Shown here: positions 10,016 through 19,665 of the stretch, piece by piece | Numbering within the stretch: the stretch's first letter is position 1 | Layout of the letters: the number at the start of each line of letters is the position of its first letter | NCBI GenBank assembly: GCA_020851235.1 | Contig: JADZDD010000001.1 | Coordinates: forward strand, 1-54,618 | DNA: 54,618 nt | DNA from: Burkholderiales bacterium | GTDB taxonomy: Bacteria > Pseudomonadota > Gammaproteobacteria > Burkholderiales > Casimicrobiaceae | Direction of reading: 5' to 3' | Position numbers and translations under genes: made by a program | Notes under the pieces: model-generated | What the model was told of the DNA's origin: nothing | The model's database searches: none | Seen by the model: only the letters and a program-made list of their open reading frames with translations

Positions 10016-11194
10016 GTGCGACCGCTTGAGGGCATCACCGTCGTCACGCTCGAGCACGCGATCGCGGCGCCGTTCTGCACGCGCCAGCTCGCCGACCTCG
10101 GCGCGCGCGTGATCAAGGTCGAGCGTCCGGGCGTGGGTGATTTCGCGCGCGCCTACGACGGCCGCGTGCGCGGGCTCGCCTCGCACTTCGTCTGGTCGAA
10201 TCGCAGCAAGGAGAGCCTCACCCTCGATGTGAAGCACGCCGAGGCCGCCGCGATCCTCTCGAGGCTTCTGGCCAAGGCCGATGTTCTGGTGCAGAACCTG
10301 GCGCCGGGTGCGGCCGCACGCCTCGGCCTGGCGTACGACGCGTTGTCAAGGCAGCACCCGAAGCTCATCGTCTGCGACATCTCGGGCTACGGCGCCGACG
10401 GCCCGTACCGCGACAAGAAGGCTTACGATCTCCTGATCCAGAGCGAATCGGGGTTCGTGTCGATCACCGGCTCCCCCGACCAGCCCGCGAAGGCCGGCTG
10501 CTCGATCGCCGACATCGCGGCGGGCATGTACGCGTACACCAACATCCTGGCCGCGCTCATCGAACGGGGCCGTACCGGCCGTGGCAAGGCGATCGACGTG
10601 TCGATGCTCGAGAGCATGGTCGAGTGGATGAGCTATCCGCTGTATTACGCGTTCGACGGCGCCGAGCCGCCGCCGCGCGCGGGTGCCGCGCACGCGACCA
10701 TCTACCCCTACGGCCCGTTCCCGACCGGCGACGGCAAGACCGTGATGCTGGGCCTGCAGAACGAGCGCGAGTGGCAGGTGTTCTGTGCGAAGGTCCTCGG
10801 CAAGCCGGAGCTTGCGAGCGACGCGCGCTTCGCCTCGAACGCGAAGCGCGTCGCTTCGCGTGACGCGCTGCGCGCGCTGATCGTCGCCGAGTTCGCCGAT
10901 CTCACCGCCGAGCAGGTGGTCGCGCGGCTCGACGAGGCGCAGATTGCCAATGCGCGCGTCAACACCATGGCCGACGTCTGGGAGCATCCGCAATTGAAGG
11001 CTCGCGAGCGCTGGGTGCACGTGGACACCCCCGCAGGACCCATCCCCGCGCTGTTGCCGCCCGGCGTTCCCGATGCCGCGAGCACGCGCATGGACGCGGT
11101 GCCGGCGCTGGGACAACATACCAACGCGATCCTCGCCGAGTTGGGCTACACGGAAAGCGCGATCGCCACGCTCGCGAGCGAGAAGGCGATATGA
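10016..11194 (+). CDS. ict: CaiB/BaiF (class III) CoA-transferase, probable itaconate CoA-transferase
   Basis: 392 aa; GTG start at 10016 with a strong AAGGAGG 7 bp upstream. Class III CoA-transferase blocks: MRPLEGITVVTLEHAIAAPF, ARVIKVERPGVGDFARAYDG, the SKESLTLDVKHAEA region, and VQNLAPGAAARLGLAYDALS. The next block, LIVCDISGYGADGPYRDKKA, is followed by YDLLIQSESG, where the catalytic aspartate sits (KKAYD). It moves CoA from a donor such as succinyl-CoA to a dicarboxylate. The position between the acyl-CoA dehydrogenase and the MmgE/PrpD gene supports activation of itaconate. Mesaconyl-CoA C1-C4 transferases belong to the same family and cannot be excluded. Confidence 0.8.
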   Translation: MRPLEGITVVTLEHAIAAPFCTRQLADLGARVIKVERPGVGDFARAYDGRVRGLASHFVWSNRSKESLTLDVKHAEAAAILSRLLAKADVLVQNLAPGAAARLGLAYDALSRQHPKLIVCDISGYGADGPYRDKKAYDLLIQSESGFVSITGSPDQPAKAGCSIADIAAGMYAYTNILAALIERGRTGRGKAIDVSMLESMVEWMSYPLYYAFDGAEPPPRAGAAHATIYPYGPFPTGDGKTVMLGLQNEREWQVFCAKVLGKPELASDARFASNAKRVASRDALRALIVAEFADLTAEQVVARLDEAQIANARVNTMADVWEHPQLKARERWVHVDTPAGPIPALLPPGVPDAASTRMDAVPALGQHTNAILAELGYTESAIATLASEKAI

Positions 11195-11207
11195 GCGCCG
11201 TCACCTC

Positions 11208-12587
11208 ATGAGCGCGAGGTCGCCCGCAGACGCCGCGATGACGCACGAAACTGCGCTCGCAGCCATGGCCGCAACCCTTGCGCTCGATGACGTTCCGGCC
11301 CCCGTGGTGCGGCGTACCGAGGACTTGATGATCGACTGGCTCGGCTCCGCGCTTGCAGGCAAGGGTGCGCGACCGGTCGAGACCATCGTGCGCTTCGCCG
11401 AGGCGATGGGCCCCGCCGGTGGCCCCTCCGAGATCCTGATCCGCCGTCGCGGCACGAGCCCGCTCATGGCAGCGCTGGCCAACGGCGCGTCGTCGCACTT
11501 CGCCGAGCAGGACGATGTGCACAACGGCTCGGTGCTGCATCCGGCCACCGTCGTCTTTCCGGCCGCGCTTGCGGTGGCGCAGGCGGAAGGGTCGAGCGGC
11601 GCCGACCTCCTCGCCGCGTGCATCGCCGGCTACGAGGTCGGCATCCGCGTGGGCGAGTTTCTCGGGCGGTCGCACTACAAGGTGTTCCACACCACCGGAA
11701 CCGCGGGCACCCTCGCGGCCGCGGCTGCGGTCGGTCGCCTGCTGCACCTGACGCCGGAGACGATGGTCGACGCCTTCGGCTCGGCGGGCACGCAGGCGGC
11801 GGGCCTGTGGGAGTTCCTGCGCGACGGCGCGGACTCGAAGCAACTCCATGCCGCACACGCATCGGCGGCGGGCCTGACCGCCGCGTATCTCGCGCGCGAC
11901 GGTGTCACGGGGGCGAAGCGCATCCTCGAGGGCCGTCAGGGGCTCGCCGCGGGCATGTCGAGCGATGCCGACCCCGCGAAGCTCGTCGATGGCCTCGGCA
12001 CACGCTGGGCGCTCGCGGAGACCTCGTTCAAGTACCACGCGTCGTGCCGGCACACGCACCCGGCGGCCGATGCCCTCCAGCAGGTGATGCGCGAGCATCA
12101 GCTTTGCGCCGAGGATGTCGGGCGGGTGACTGCGCGTGTGCACCAGGGTGCGATCGACGTGCTGGGGCCCGTGGTCGATCCCGCGACGGTGCATCAATCG
12201 AAGTTCTCGATGGGCACGGTGCTCGGCATCATCGCGGTCGACGATCGCGCCGGGCTCGCCGAGTTCGATCGGGACTGGCGCGACCCGCGCGTGGTCGCCT
12301 TCCGCAAGCGCGTCGCGATGGTGCTCGACGACGAGGTCGACGGGGCTTATCCGGGCCGTTGGATCGGCAAGGTGACCGTCGAGACCCGCGACGGCCGCAA
12401 ACTCGACGCACGCGTGGACGAGCCGAAGGGCGATCCGGGCAACACGCTCACGCCCGAAGAGCTGGAGGACAAGGCGGTGCGGCTCGCGCGCTACCGCGAC
12501 GGCGCGACCGAGGACGAGATGCGCCGCGCGTTCGTCGCCATCCGGGCACTGGCCTCGACGCCGCGCGTCGGACGGCTGCTTCCCTAG
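11208..12587 (+). CDS. MmgE/PrpD family protein
   Basis: 459 aa from the ATG at 11208; a second ATG at 11238 is also possible. The family includes 2-methylcitrate dehydratase PrpD and cis-aconitate decarboxylase. Visible blocks: LMIDWLGSALAGKG, the FAEQDDVHNGSVLHPATVVF region, AGYEVGIRVGEFLGRSHY, FHTTGTAGTLAAAAAVGRLL and ETSFKYHASCRHTHPAADAL. A member of this family is also found in the Pseudomonas itaconate operon. Formation or isomerisation of a C5/C6 tricarboxylate or dicarboxylate is plausible, but the reaction here is not known. It follows the CoA-transferase by 13 bp. Confidence 0.85.
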   Translation: MSARSPADAAMTHETALAAMAATLALDDVPAPVVRRTEDLMIDWLGSALAGKGARPVETIVRFAEAMGPAGGPSEILIRRRGTSPLMAALANGASSHFAEQDDVHNGSVLHPATVVFPAALAVAQAEGSSGADLLAACIAGYEVGIRVGEFLGRSHYKVFHTTGTAGTLAAAAAVGRLLHLTPETMVDAFGSAGTQAAGLWEFLRDGADSKQLHAAHASAAGLTAAYLARDGVTGAKRILEGRQGLAAGMSSDADPAKLVDGLGTRWALAETSFKYHASCRHTHPAADALQQVMREHQLCAEDVGRVTARVHQGAIDVLGPVVDPATVHQSKFSMGTVLGIIAVDDRAGLAEFDRDWRDPRVVAFRKRVAMVLDDEVDGAYPGRWIGKVTVETRDGRKLDARVDEPKGDPGNTLTPEELEDKAVRLARYRDGATEDEMRRAFVAIRALASTPRVGRLLP

Positions 12588-12603
12588 CAGCGCAGGCGCA
12601 GAC

Positions 12604-13413
12604 GTGACGCTACGCTCGTACCTGTTCGTTCCGGCGAGTCGACCCGACCGCATTGGCAAGGCGCTTGCCGCCGGCGCGGGCGCGGTGATCGTCGATCTCG
12701 AGGACGCCGTGGCGCCGGACGCGAAGGCCGATGCGCGTCACGCGCTCGCGGCCTGGCTTGCGCAGGGGGAGGGCGCGGTCCTGGTGCGCGTGAACGCCGT
12801 CGACACGCCCTGGTACGTCGACGATCTGGCGTTGTGCGCCCACGCCGCGGTGACCGGCGTGGTGCTGCCCAAGGCCGAGCGTCGCGCCGACCTCGCGCAG
12901 GTCGCATCGGTGGCCCCCGGGAAGTGCCTGTATCCGCTGATCGAGACTGCGGCCGGCTACGACGCTGCACGCGAGCTTGCCGCGTCGCCGAATGTCGAGC
13001 GGCTCGTGTTCGGCTCGATCGACTTCCAGGTGGATCTTGGCATCGACGGTGAACTCGACGAGCTCCTCGTGTTCCGCTCGGGTCTCGTGCTCGCGTCGCG
13101 CCTCGCCGGCATCGCCTCTCCGGTGGACGGCGTATCCACCGCGATCGACGACGTCGACGCGCTGCGCGCCGACGTCCTGCGCTCACGCAAGCTTGGCTTC
13201 GGCGCGAAGCTGTGCATCCATCCGAAGCAGGTCGCGGTGGTCAACGCCGCGTACAAGCCGAGCGCGGCCGAGGTCGACTGGGCGCGCCGCGTGCTCGATG
13301 CGGCGGCGAAATCGGGCGGGGCGGCCGTGGCGGTCGATGGCAAGATGGTCGACAGGCCTGTGATCCTGAAGGCGAAGGCGATCCTGGATGAAGGCGGCCC
13401 GACGCGTGCGTGA
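12604..13413 (+). CDS. ccl: CitE-like lyase, probable (S)-citramalyl-CoA lyase
   Basis: 269 aa; GTG start at 12604, 16 bp after the MmgE/PrpD gene. CitE/HpcH aldolase family: SYLFVPASRPDRIGKALAAG, AVIVDLEDAVAPDAKADAR (acidic metal and CoA site), VLVRVNAVDTPW, LIETAAGYDAARELA (metal-binding Glu), VFGSIDFQVDLGIDGELDEL (Asp ligand) and GAKLCIHPKQVAVVNAAY. It would cleave citramalyl-CoA to acetyl-CoA and pyruvate, the last step of itaconate breakdown. The specificity comes from operon context. Malyl-CoA or methylmalyl-CoA lyase activity is the alternative. Confidence 0.78.
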   Translation: MTLRSYLFVPASRPDRIGKALAAGAGAVIVDLEDAVAPDAKADARHALAAWLAQGEGAVLVRVNAVDTPWYVDDLALCAHAAVTGVVLPKAERRADLAQVASVAPGKCLYPLIETAAGYDAARELAASPNVERLVFGSIDFQVDLGIDGELDELLVFRSGLVLASRLAGIASPVDGVSTAIDDVDALRADVLRSRKLGFGAKLCIHPKQVAVVNAAYKPSAAEVDWARRVLDAAAKSGGAAVAVDGKMVDRPVILKAKAILDEGGPTRA

Positions 13414-13485
13414 GATAGGGCCGCTGCCCGTCGAAGCGGGGTCGTGCCCGGCCGCAGCGGGTGTCGTGCTTGATGCAGGTCTCGA

Positions 13486-14157
13486 ATGACGACCTCCTCG
13501 CCTCCCGATCCGGTCAGCCGCCTCAAGGCGTTCTGGAATTCGCGCTACGCGAAGGCGGGCGACGGCTTCGTCTACGGCACCGCGCCGAATACCTTCCTTG
13601 CCGCATCGGCGGGAGCGCTTCCCCCGGGCGGCACCGTCCTGTGCATCGCCGATGGCGAAGGGCGCAACTCGGTGTGGCTCGCGAAACAGGGCTTCACGGT
13701 GGGCGCGATCGACGTCGCCGAGCAAGGTGTCGCCAAGGCGCGCGCGCTCGCCGCGCGCGAGGGCGTGAGCGTCGACGCGTCGGTCGCGGATGTCACGCGC
13801 TTCGACTATGGAACGGCGCGCTACGACGCGGTCGTGTCGATCTTCCTGCACCTGCCGGCCAAGGCGCGGCGCGCGACGCATCGGCGGATTGTCGAAGCGT
13901 TGAAACCCGGTGGCGTGTTCGTCTACGAGGCGTACGGTCCCGACCAGCTCGCCTACGGCACCGGCGGCCCGCCCGAACAGGCGCTGCTGCATCCGCTCGA
14001 CGACGTGCTCGCCGACCTCGAGGGCTGCGCCATCGAGCACGCGTTTTGCGGCGCCCGCACGGTGCAGGAAGGCGACGCGCACCACGGGGAAGGGCAGGTC
14101 GTCCAGGTGATCGCGCGCAAGATCGAACCGTCGAACGCGTCGCCGACGCCGCGATGA
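13486..14157 (+). CDS. Class I SAM-dependent methyltransferase (TehB-like)
   Basis: 223 aa. Rossmann-fold methyltransferase with motif I VLCIADGEGRNSVWLAKQG, then VGAIDVAEQGVAKARALAA (motif II acidic residue), VADVTRFDYG, YDAVVSIFLHLPA (motif IV) and LKPGGVFVYEAYG. The N-terminal FWNSRYA---DGFVYGTAPN is typical of TehB-like proteins. It lies 72 bp after the lyase on the same strand and could be co-transcribed, but no link to dicarboxylate use is evident. Substrate unknown. It converges with the large regulator gene, only 4 bp from that gene's stop. Confidence 0.8.
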   Translation: MTTSSPPDPVSRLKAFWNSRYAKAGDGFVYGTAPNTFLAASAGALPPGGTVLCIADGEGRNSVWLAKQGFTVGAIDVAEQGVAKARALAAREGVSVDASVADVTRFDYGTARYDAVVSIFLHLPAKARRATHRRIVEALKPGGVFVYEAYGPDQLAYGTGGPPEQALLHPLDDVLADLEGCAIEHAFCGARTVQEGDAHHGEGQVVQVIARKIEPSNASPTPR

Positions 14158-14161
14158 GCCG

Positions 14162-16594
14162 TCACGGCGTGGTCGGGTGCGTGCCGTTGGATCTACGCGC
14201 GCGAGCCTCCCCCTCGAGCCAGGCGCGGACCTCCGCGAGGGCGTCGGCGCTCGCGAGCGCCCGGCCGGCGGCCACGGCGCTGGCTGCCGCCGCGACCCCC
14301 AGCGCCTCGCGTGCGGGAGCCATCTGCAGGGCGTGAATCCGGCGGTCCACCCCTTGGGCGTGCAGGCCATGGCGATCGCCATGCGCGTCGCCCGCACCGC
14401 CCATGCGCAGCGCCCGGGCCCATTGGCCGCGGAGCGCTGCGATCCCGGCGCCGTTGAGCAGCACGATCCATCCAGCGATCGGCGAGCACTCCGGGCCCGC
14501 CTTCGCGATCGCCTCGCGCAGGTAGCGGGTCGCCTTGTCACTGGCGCGTTGCAGGATCGCGGTACGGGCGAGGTTGCCGAGCGTGACGACGGTGCTTTCC
14601 GGATCGCTGCTGTTTGCCAGCGCTTCCAGGTACGCCGCCTCCGCGTGCTCGTGCTGACCCTGCTGCGTATGGACCTCGCCCAAGCCGGTGAGCGCCATGC
14701 TGATCACCGTCGCATCACCCGCTTGCCGTGCGAGGGCGAGGCTCTCCTCGAGGTCCGTGCGCGCCTCATCCAGGCGGTCGATCGCAAGCGCCGCGATGCC
14801 CAAGTTGTAGAGCGCCTCGCTCAGCGCTTGCGCATTGCGACACGCGCGTGCGATCGCCACGCTCGACTCGGCGAGCGCGAACGCTTCGGCGTGCCGCCCG
14901 GTGAGGTAGTTGACGAACGCCGCGGCGTACAGCGCGCGACTGCGCGCCGCGGTCGCACCTTGTGCACCCGGATGGGCGAGCGCCTCGTCGGCGACCCGGC
15001 ACCACAGTTCGAGGTGGTTCCACCAGAACCAGCGATTGAGGTCGTACACCATGGCCAGTCCGACGGGGCCGCCGTCGGGGACCTGGCGTGCGCGTGCGAA
15101 CGCGCCCAGGATGTTCTCGTGTTCGGCGTCGAGGCGGGCTCGCCAACGCGCGTGCTCCGCGCTGGCGAGCCCAGGCCCCGCCTGCCCGGCCAGCGCCGCG
15201 TAGCACGCCAGGTGGCGGTCGCGGGCCGCCGCTTCCTCGCCGGCCGCCGCGAGACGCTCCAGCGCGTACTGTCGCACCGTCTCGAGAAGGCGGTAGCGCT
15301 CCGCATGCACGTCGAACACGATCAACGACTTGTCGACGAGATGCCCGAGGATGTCGAAGGCTGCGCCCGGCGTGCCGCCCTCGGTCGCACCCATCGCTTC
15401 CGCGGCATCCATCGTGAAGCCGCCTGCAAACACCGCCAGTCGACACAGCAGCGCGCGCTCCACGGGCGCCAGCAGATCGAAGCTCCAGTCGATGGTCGCG
15501 CGCAGCGTCTGCTGCCGTGGCATCGCCGTCGGATCGTCGCCTTTCAGCACGGCGAAGCGATCGACCAGGCGCGCGGCGAGCGCTTCGCTCGACATCGTGC
15601 GCGTCCGCGCCGCGGCCAGTTCGAGCGCCAGCGGAATGCCGTCGAGATCGCGGCAGATGCGGGCGACGGCGGCCGCATCGCGCTGCGTCAGGGTGAAATC
15701 CGGACGCGCGTCGATCGCGCGATCGGTGAAGAGTCGCACCGCCGCGTTCCTGCCGAGTGCCGCGAGCGAGTCGTCGTCGCGCGGATCCGGCACCGGTAGC
15801 GAGGGCAGCGGATAGACCGCCTCGCCCGAAACGTGGAGCGGTTCGCGGCTCGTCGCGACGATCCGGAGGTCCGCCGCCGCGTTCAGAAAATCGCCGACCC
15901 GTTGCCCGCAGGCGTGCAGGAGGTGCTCGCAGTTGTCGAGGACGACGAGCAGCGTGCGCTCCGCGACGAATGCCTGGAGCCTGGCGAGGAGCGGCTGGCC
16001 GGCGTCGTCGCGGACCCCGAGTGCCGAGGCCACGGCGCTCGTGACGTGCTCCGGTTGAAAAACCGGAGCGAGATCGACGAACCAGACGCCATCGGCGTAC
16101 GCGTCAGCGAGGCCGGACGCAAGCTCGAGGGCGAGGCGCGTCTTGCCAATGCCGCCGACTCCCGTGAGCGTCACCAGGCGGTGCCGCGTGAGCATCGTGC
16201 GCAACTCCGCCAATTCGCGCTCGCGGCCGATGAACGACGCGAGCGGCACCGGCAGGTGTCGCTTCGAGGCAGAGGGCCTGGCCGCCGCCGCCGTCGCGTC
16301 CGTCACGGCCCAGGTGAAGCGATAGCCGCGACCGGCGACGGTGGCGATGGCCTGCGCGCCCAGGATCTTGCGCAGCGCCGAGACGTGTACCTGGAGGTTG
16401 TTCTCCTCGACCACCAACCCCGGCCACACGAGGTCGAGGAGCTCGTTCTTGCTGACGAGACGATCGCGTCGCTCGACCAGCGCCACCAGGAGGTCGAATG
16501 CCCGTCCGCCCAGCGCGAGCGGCTGCCCGTCGGCCACCAGTTGCCGGGCGGCGGGCGAGAGCTCGAAGCGACCGAAGCGGTACGTGACGGTCAC
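14162..16594 (-). CDS. CadC-type winged-helix regulator with STAND ATPase and TPR-like repeats
   Basis: 810 aa. Domains in order: an OmpR/CadC winged helix at about residues 5-97 (LALGGRAFDLLVALVERRDR, VEENNLQVHVSALRKILG, VAGRGYRFTW); a linker; a nucleotide-binding ATPase with P-loop GVGGIGKTR at about 145-153 and Walker B LLVVLDNCEHLL; the NB-ARC/LuxR-MalT-like arm with RIVATSREPL and DGIPLALELAAARTRTMSSE; and a C-terminal half of alpha-helical TPR-like repeats (ALYNLGIAALAIDRLDEART, ALTGLGEVHTQQGQHEHAEA). Such proteins sense a ligand through the repeat region. The gene is divergent from the small membrane protein at 16762, a possible target. No ligand can be inferred. Confidence 0.85.
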   Translation of the reverse strand: MTVTYRFGRFELSPAARQLVADGQPLALGGRAFDLLVALVERRDRLVSKNELLDLVWPGLVVEENNLQVHVSALRKILGAQAIATVAGRGYRFTWAVTDATAAAARPSASKRHLPVPLASFIGRERELAELRTMLTRHRLVTLTGVGGIGKTRLALELASGLADAYADGVWFVDLAPVFQPEHVTSAVASALGVRDDAGQPLLARLQAFVAERTLLVVLDNCEHLLHACGQRVGDFLNAAADLRIVATSREPLHVSGEAVYPLPSLPVPDPRDDDSLAALGRNAAVRLFTDRAIDARPDFTLTQRDAAAVARICRDLDGIPLALELAAARTRTMSSEALAARLVDRFAVLKGDDPTAMPRQQTLRATIDWSFDLLAPVERALLCRLAVFAGGFTMDAAEAMGATEGGTPGAAFDILGHLVDKSLIVFDVHAERYRLLETVRQYALERLAAAGEEAAARDRHLACYAALAGQAGPGLASAEHARWRARLDAEHENILGAFARARQVPDGGPVGLAMVYDLNRWFWWNHLELWCRVADEALAHPGAQGATAARSRALYAAAFVNYLTGRHAEAFALAESSVAIARACRNAQALSEALYNLGIAALAIDRLDEARTDLEESLALARQAGDATVISMALTGLGEVHTQQGQHEHAEAAYLEALANSSDPESTVVTLGNLARTAILQRASDKATRYLREAIAKAGPECSPIAGWIVLLNGAGIAALRGQWARALRMGGAGDAHGDRHGLHAQGVDRRIHALQMAPAREALGVAAAASAVAAGRALASADALAEVRAWLEGEARARRSNGTHPTTP

Positions 16595-16761
16595 AGCGGC
16601 GAGGCGTGCAGCTGCCGGGTGCGAGAGGCGTCAATCTACTCCACTGCCTGTCGTTTCAGAACAATTCAGCGCCGCTCAAGGACGGGGCCGGCGTTTGGGA
16701 AGACATTGGACCCCAGCCGCAGCGCATCCGACCCGCGTGTGTCCCTGCCCAGGAGCCCCGC

Positions 16762-17010
16762 ATGAACGCCAAGCCAAGCCTGCCGCAATCCTCCCCCCTC
16801 GTCACGATCAGCATCGCTGCGCTGGCGGCGTTCGTTGCCGTCGGCATCGTCGGCGGCATCGCTTTCGTGTTCCAGCGCGACGGCGCACCGCTGCAGCAGC
16901 TCGTTGCTGCCGAGCGCGCCTGCGTGCATCACCGTTTCGTGTCGGAACGTGAAGGCTGCGTGCGCGACTGGCTTGCCACTGCGCACGCGGCGCGCGTTGC
17001 GAGCAGGTAG
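16762..17010 (+). CDS. Small single-pass membrane protein of unknown function
   Basis: 82 aa from ATG 16762, with AGGAG 7 bp upstream. Residues about 12-37 form one hydrophobic helix (TISIAALAAFVAVGIVGGIA then FVFQRDG). The rest is short and hydrophilic with two cysteines (ERACVHHRF and EREGCVRDWL), probably periplasmic. It is divergent from the CadC/ATPase regulator, 167 bp away, and convergent with glnD. I do not recognise a family. Coding is supported by the ribosome-binding site and the coherent membrane-protein pattern. Confidence 0.5.
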   Translation: MNAKPSLPQSSPLVTISIAALAAFVAVGIVGGIAFVFQRDGAPLQQLVAAERACVHHRFVSEREGCVRDWLATAHAARVASR

Positions 17011-17033
17011 CCGACCCGTCGCGTCCCCGGACG

Positions 17034-19661
17034 CTACCCCGACTCGCCGGCGCCCACGGCGAGGTCGTCGTACAGCGCGGTCTCGAGTCGCAGCAACGCC
17101 TGCTCGTCGTGCAGCGGCGCGCCATCGACGAGGAACACGTCTTCGGCGCGGTCACCGAGCGTATTGATCTTGGCGCTCGCGACGTTCACGCCGGCCTGCG
17201 CGAGCGTGTACGCGATGCGCGCGAGGAGCCCCGGCCGGTCGGCGGCGGTGATCTCGAGGATGAAGTGCGTCGCCTTGTCGTCGGGAAAGATCTGGATCTG
17301 CGGCGTCAGCGGAAAATGGCGCACGCGTCGCGAGCCGCGACCCGGCACCGGGCGCGTGAGCGGCAAACGCTCGATCAACTGGCGGGTGAGTTCGGACTCG
17401 ATCCGCGCCACGCTGTCCGCCGCCGACGGACCTTCGGCGCTCGGGTCGTTCAGCGTGAACGTGTCCAAGGCGAAGCCCGATCGGGTGGTGTGGATCTTCG
17501 CTTCGAGGATCGACAGGCCACGGTGGCCGAAAAAGCCGCACAGTCTCGCGAAAAGCTGCGGCTCGTCACGCGTGTAGACGAGGACCTGCAGGTCCGCGCC
17601 GTCGTGGGCAAGACGCGCCTTGACGATCGGTGCCGCACTGTCGACGCAGGCGAAGAGTTGACGCGCATGCCAGGCGAGCTCTTCGGCGGTGTGTCGCTGG
17701 AAGTACGGCGTGTCGAGGTAGCGCCACAGCGCGGTCTCGGCGCCTTCCGGGACGCCGGCCGCGTGGAGCAGGTGCCGGGCTTCGTCGCGCCGCGTCTCGA
17801 CGCTGTCGCGGATGGTGCGCTCGGGGGTGTCGCCGGCGAGCACGTCGTGCGTGGCGTGATAGAGCTCCTCGAGGAGCTTTCCCTTCCAGCTGTTCCACAC
17901 GGTGGGGCTCGTGCCACGGATGTCCGCGACCGTGAGCAGGTACAGCGCGGCGAGGCGGCGTTCGGTGCCGACGCGGCGGGCGAAGGCATGAATGACCTCG
18001 GGGTCGCTGAGATCCTGCTTCTGCGCGGTCGCCGACATCACGAGATGCTCGGCGACGAGCCACTCGACGAGGGCTGCGTCGGCGGCAGCAAGTCCATGTT
18101 CGCGACAGAAGCGCCGCGCGTCGCGGGCGCCCAGGATCGAGTGATCGCCGCCACGCCCCTTGGCGATGTCGTGGAACAGGCCCGCAATGTAGAGCACCCA
18201 ACGCCGGTCGAAATCGGTGATGAGGCGCGAGCACAGCGGATACTCGTGTGCGTGCTGCGGTTCGGTGAAGCGGCGCAGGTTGCGGATCACCATGAGGATG
18301 TGCTCGTCCACCGTGTAGACGTGGAAGAGGTCGTGCTGCATCTGGCCGACGATGCGCCCGAATACGGGGAGATAGCGGCCGAGAACGCCGTAGAGGTTCA
18401 TCCGGCGCAGCCCGTGGAGGAGGCCGCGCTCGGTGCGAAACATCGCGATGAAGCGCTCGCGATTGGCGGGATCGGCGCGGAACGCGGCGTCGATGCGCTG
18501 CCGCTCGGCCCAGATCGCGCGCACGGTGCGCGCCGTCATTCCGGTGAGGTGGGAGTGCGTCTGCAACAGGAGAAAGGCGTCGAGGATCGCTGCCGGGCGG
18601 CGAGCGAAGAGATCGTCGCTGCGTGCATCGAGGAGCTCGTCGACTTGCTGGAAGTCGGCGTCGATGGCCACCGGTGCGGTCGCGGCAGGATGCAGCCGCG
18701 CGTGCAGGTTGGCGAGCAGGATCGTGTTGACCTGCAGCACGAGCTTGGCGGCGCGGTAGTAACGCTGCATGAGCTGCTCGCTCGCGCGCCTGCTGCGCGT
18801 GTCCGCGAGGTGCAGTTCGGCGGCGAGTGCATGCTGCGCGTCGAAGATCAAGCGATCCTCGCGGCGCCCGAGGAGGAAATGCAGGCGAATGCGCAATTCG
18901 GCGATGAGCCGCTCGGCGCGAGCGACGCCGCGCGCCTCGTCCTGCGTCATGAGACCGTTGCGCGCGAGTTCGCGCCACGAGCTGCCAAATCCTGCCGCCT
19001 GCGCGATCCACAGTACCGTGGCGAGATCGCGCAGGCCGCCCGGGCTCTCCTTGACGTTGGGCTCGAGGTTGTAGACGGCGTCCTGGTACTTGAGATGGCG
19101 CTGCTGCTGCTCGCGGACCTTCGCGGCGTGGAACGCTTCGACGTCGAGCGCGGCGGCAAAGTGCTGCCGGAAGCGACGCAGCAGCGCGCGCGAGCCGACG
19201 ATGAGGCGATGGTCGAGCAGGCTCGTGCGCGTGGCGACGTCACGCGCCATCTCGGTCTCGCAGTCGGCGAGCGTGCGTACCGCGTGCGAAAGCTCGATAC
19301 CGATGTCCCACAGCGCGGTGAAGAAACGTTCGATCGCCGCCGTCGGCAGGTCCGCGTCGTCCGGGAGCAGCACCAGGACATCGACGTCCGAGTGCGGGTA
19401 GAGCTGGCGCCGGCCGTAGCCGCCGACCGCGACCGCAGCCAGCGTGGTCGGCATCGCGCTCGCGCGCCATACGCTTCGGATCGCGTCGTCGACGAGCGCG
19501 GTGTGGTCGTGGAGCAGACGTCGACTGTCGGGGTCGACCGCGAACGCGGCGCGCAGCGCCTGCCGGCTCGCGCGCAGGCGCTCGCGCCAGGACGCAACGA
19601 CATCGGGCGCGTCCGCCGCGATGGCTGCCGGTGCAGCGGGCGTCGGCGGCCGCGGGGTCAC
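17034..19661 (-). CDS. glnD: [Protein-PII] uridylyltransferase/uridylyl-removing enzyme
   Basis: 875 aa, full length for GlnD. Domains in order: nucleotidyltransferase with GGYGRRQLYPHSDVDVLVLL at residues 80-99 (catalytic Asp92 and Asp94); GlnD uridylyltransferase helical domain (YNLEPNVKESPGGLRDL); HD domain with LFHDIAKGRGGDHSILGA at about 490-510; and two C-terminal ACT domains (LARLCGFFGHRGLSILEAKI and DRPGLLARIAYTLAQAGVNV). It uridylylates and deuridylylates the PII protein in response to glutamine, controlling nitrogen metabolism. It lies 4 bp after map in the dapC-dapD-map-glnD run. Confidence 0.97.
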   Translation of the reverse strand: MTPRPPTPAAPAAIAADAPDVVASWRERLRASRQALRAAFAVDPDSRRLLHDHTALVDDAIRSVWRASAMPTTLAAVAVGGYGRRQLYPHSDVDVLVLLPDDADLPTAAIERFFTALWDIGIELSHAVRTLADCETEMARDVATRTSLLDHRLIVGSRALLRRFRQHFAAALDVEAFHAAKVREQQQRHLKYQDAVYNLEPNVKESPGGLRDLATVLWIAQAAGFGSSWRELARNGLMTQDEARGVARAERLIAELRIRLHFLLGRREDRLIFDAQHALAAELHLADTRSRRASEQLMQRYYRAAKLVLQVNTILLANLHARLHPAATAPVAIDADFQQVDELLDARSDDLFARRPAAILDAFLLLQTHSHLTGMTARTVRAIWAERQRIDAAFRADPANRERFIAMFRTERGLLHGLRRMNLYGVLGRYLPVFGRIVGQMQHDLFHVYTVDEHILMVIRNLRRFTEPQHAHEYPLCSRLITDFDRRWVLYIAGLFHDIAKGRGGDHSILGARDARRFCREHGLAAADAALVEWLVAEHLVMSATAQKQDLSDPEVIHAFARRVGTERRLAALYLLTVADIRGTSPTVWNSWKGKLLEELYHATHDVLAGDTPERTIRDSVETRRDEARHLLHAAGVPEGAETALWRYLDTPYFQRHTAEELAWHARQLFACVDSAAPIVKARLAHDGADLQVLVYTRDEPQLFARLCGFFGHRGLSILEAKIHTTRSGFALDTFTLNDPSAEGPSAADSVARIESELTRQLIERLPLTRPVPGRGSRRVRHFPLTPQIQIFPDDKATHFILEITAADRPGLLARIAYTLAQAGVNVASAKINTLGDRAEDVFLVDGAPLHDEQALLRLETALYDDLAVGAGESG

Positions 19662-19665
19662 GGCG

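Noticed and set aside
15833-16765. Long open frames antisense to the CadC/ATPase regulator, and similar long antisense frames over glnD, gyrA, nicB and rpsA.
   Set aside because: They are Arg/Ala/His-rich frames with no family motifs, produced by codon bias in high-GC DNA on the opposite strand of real genes.
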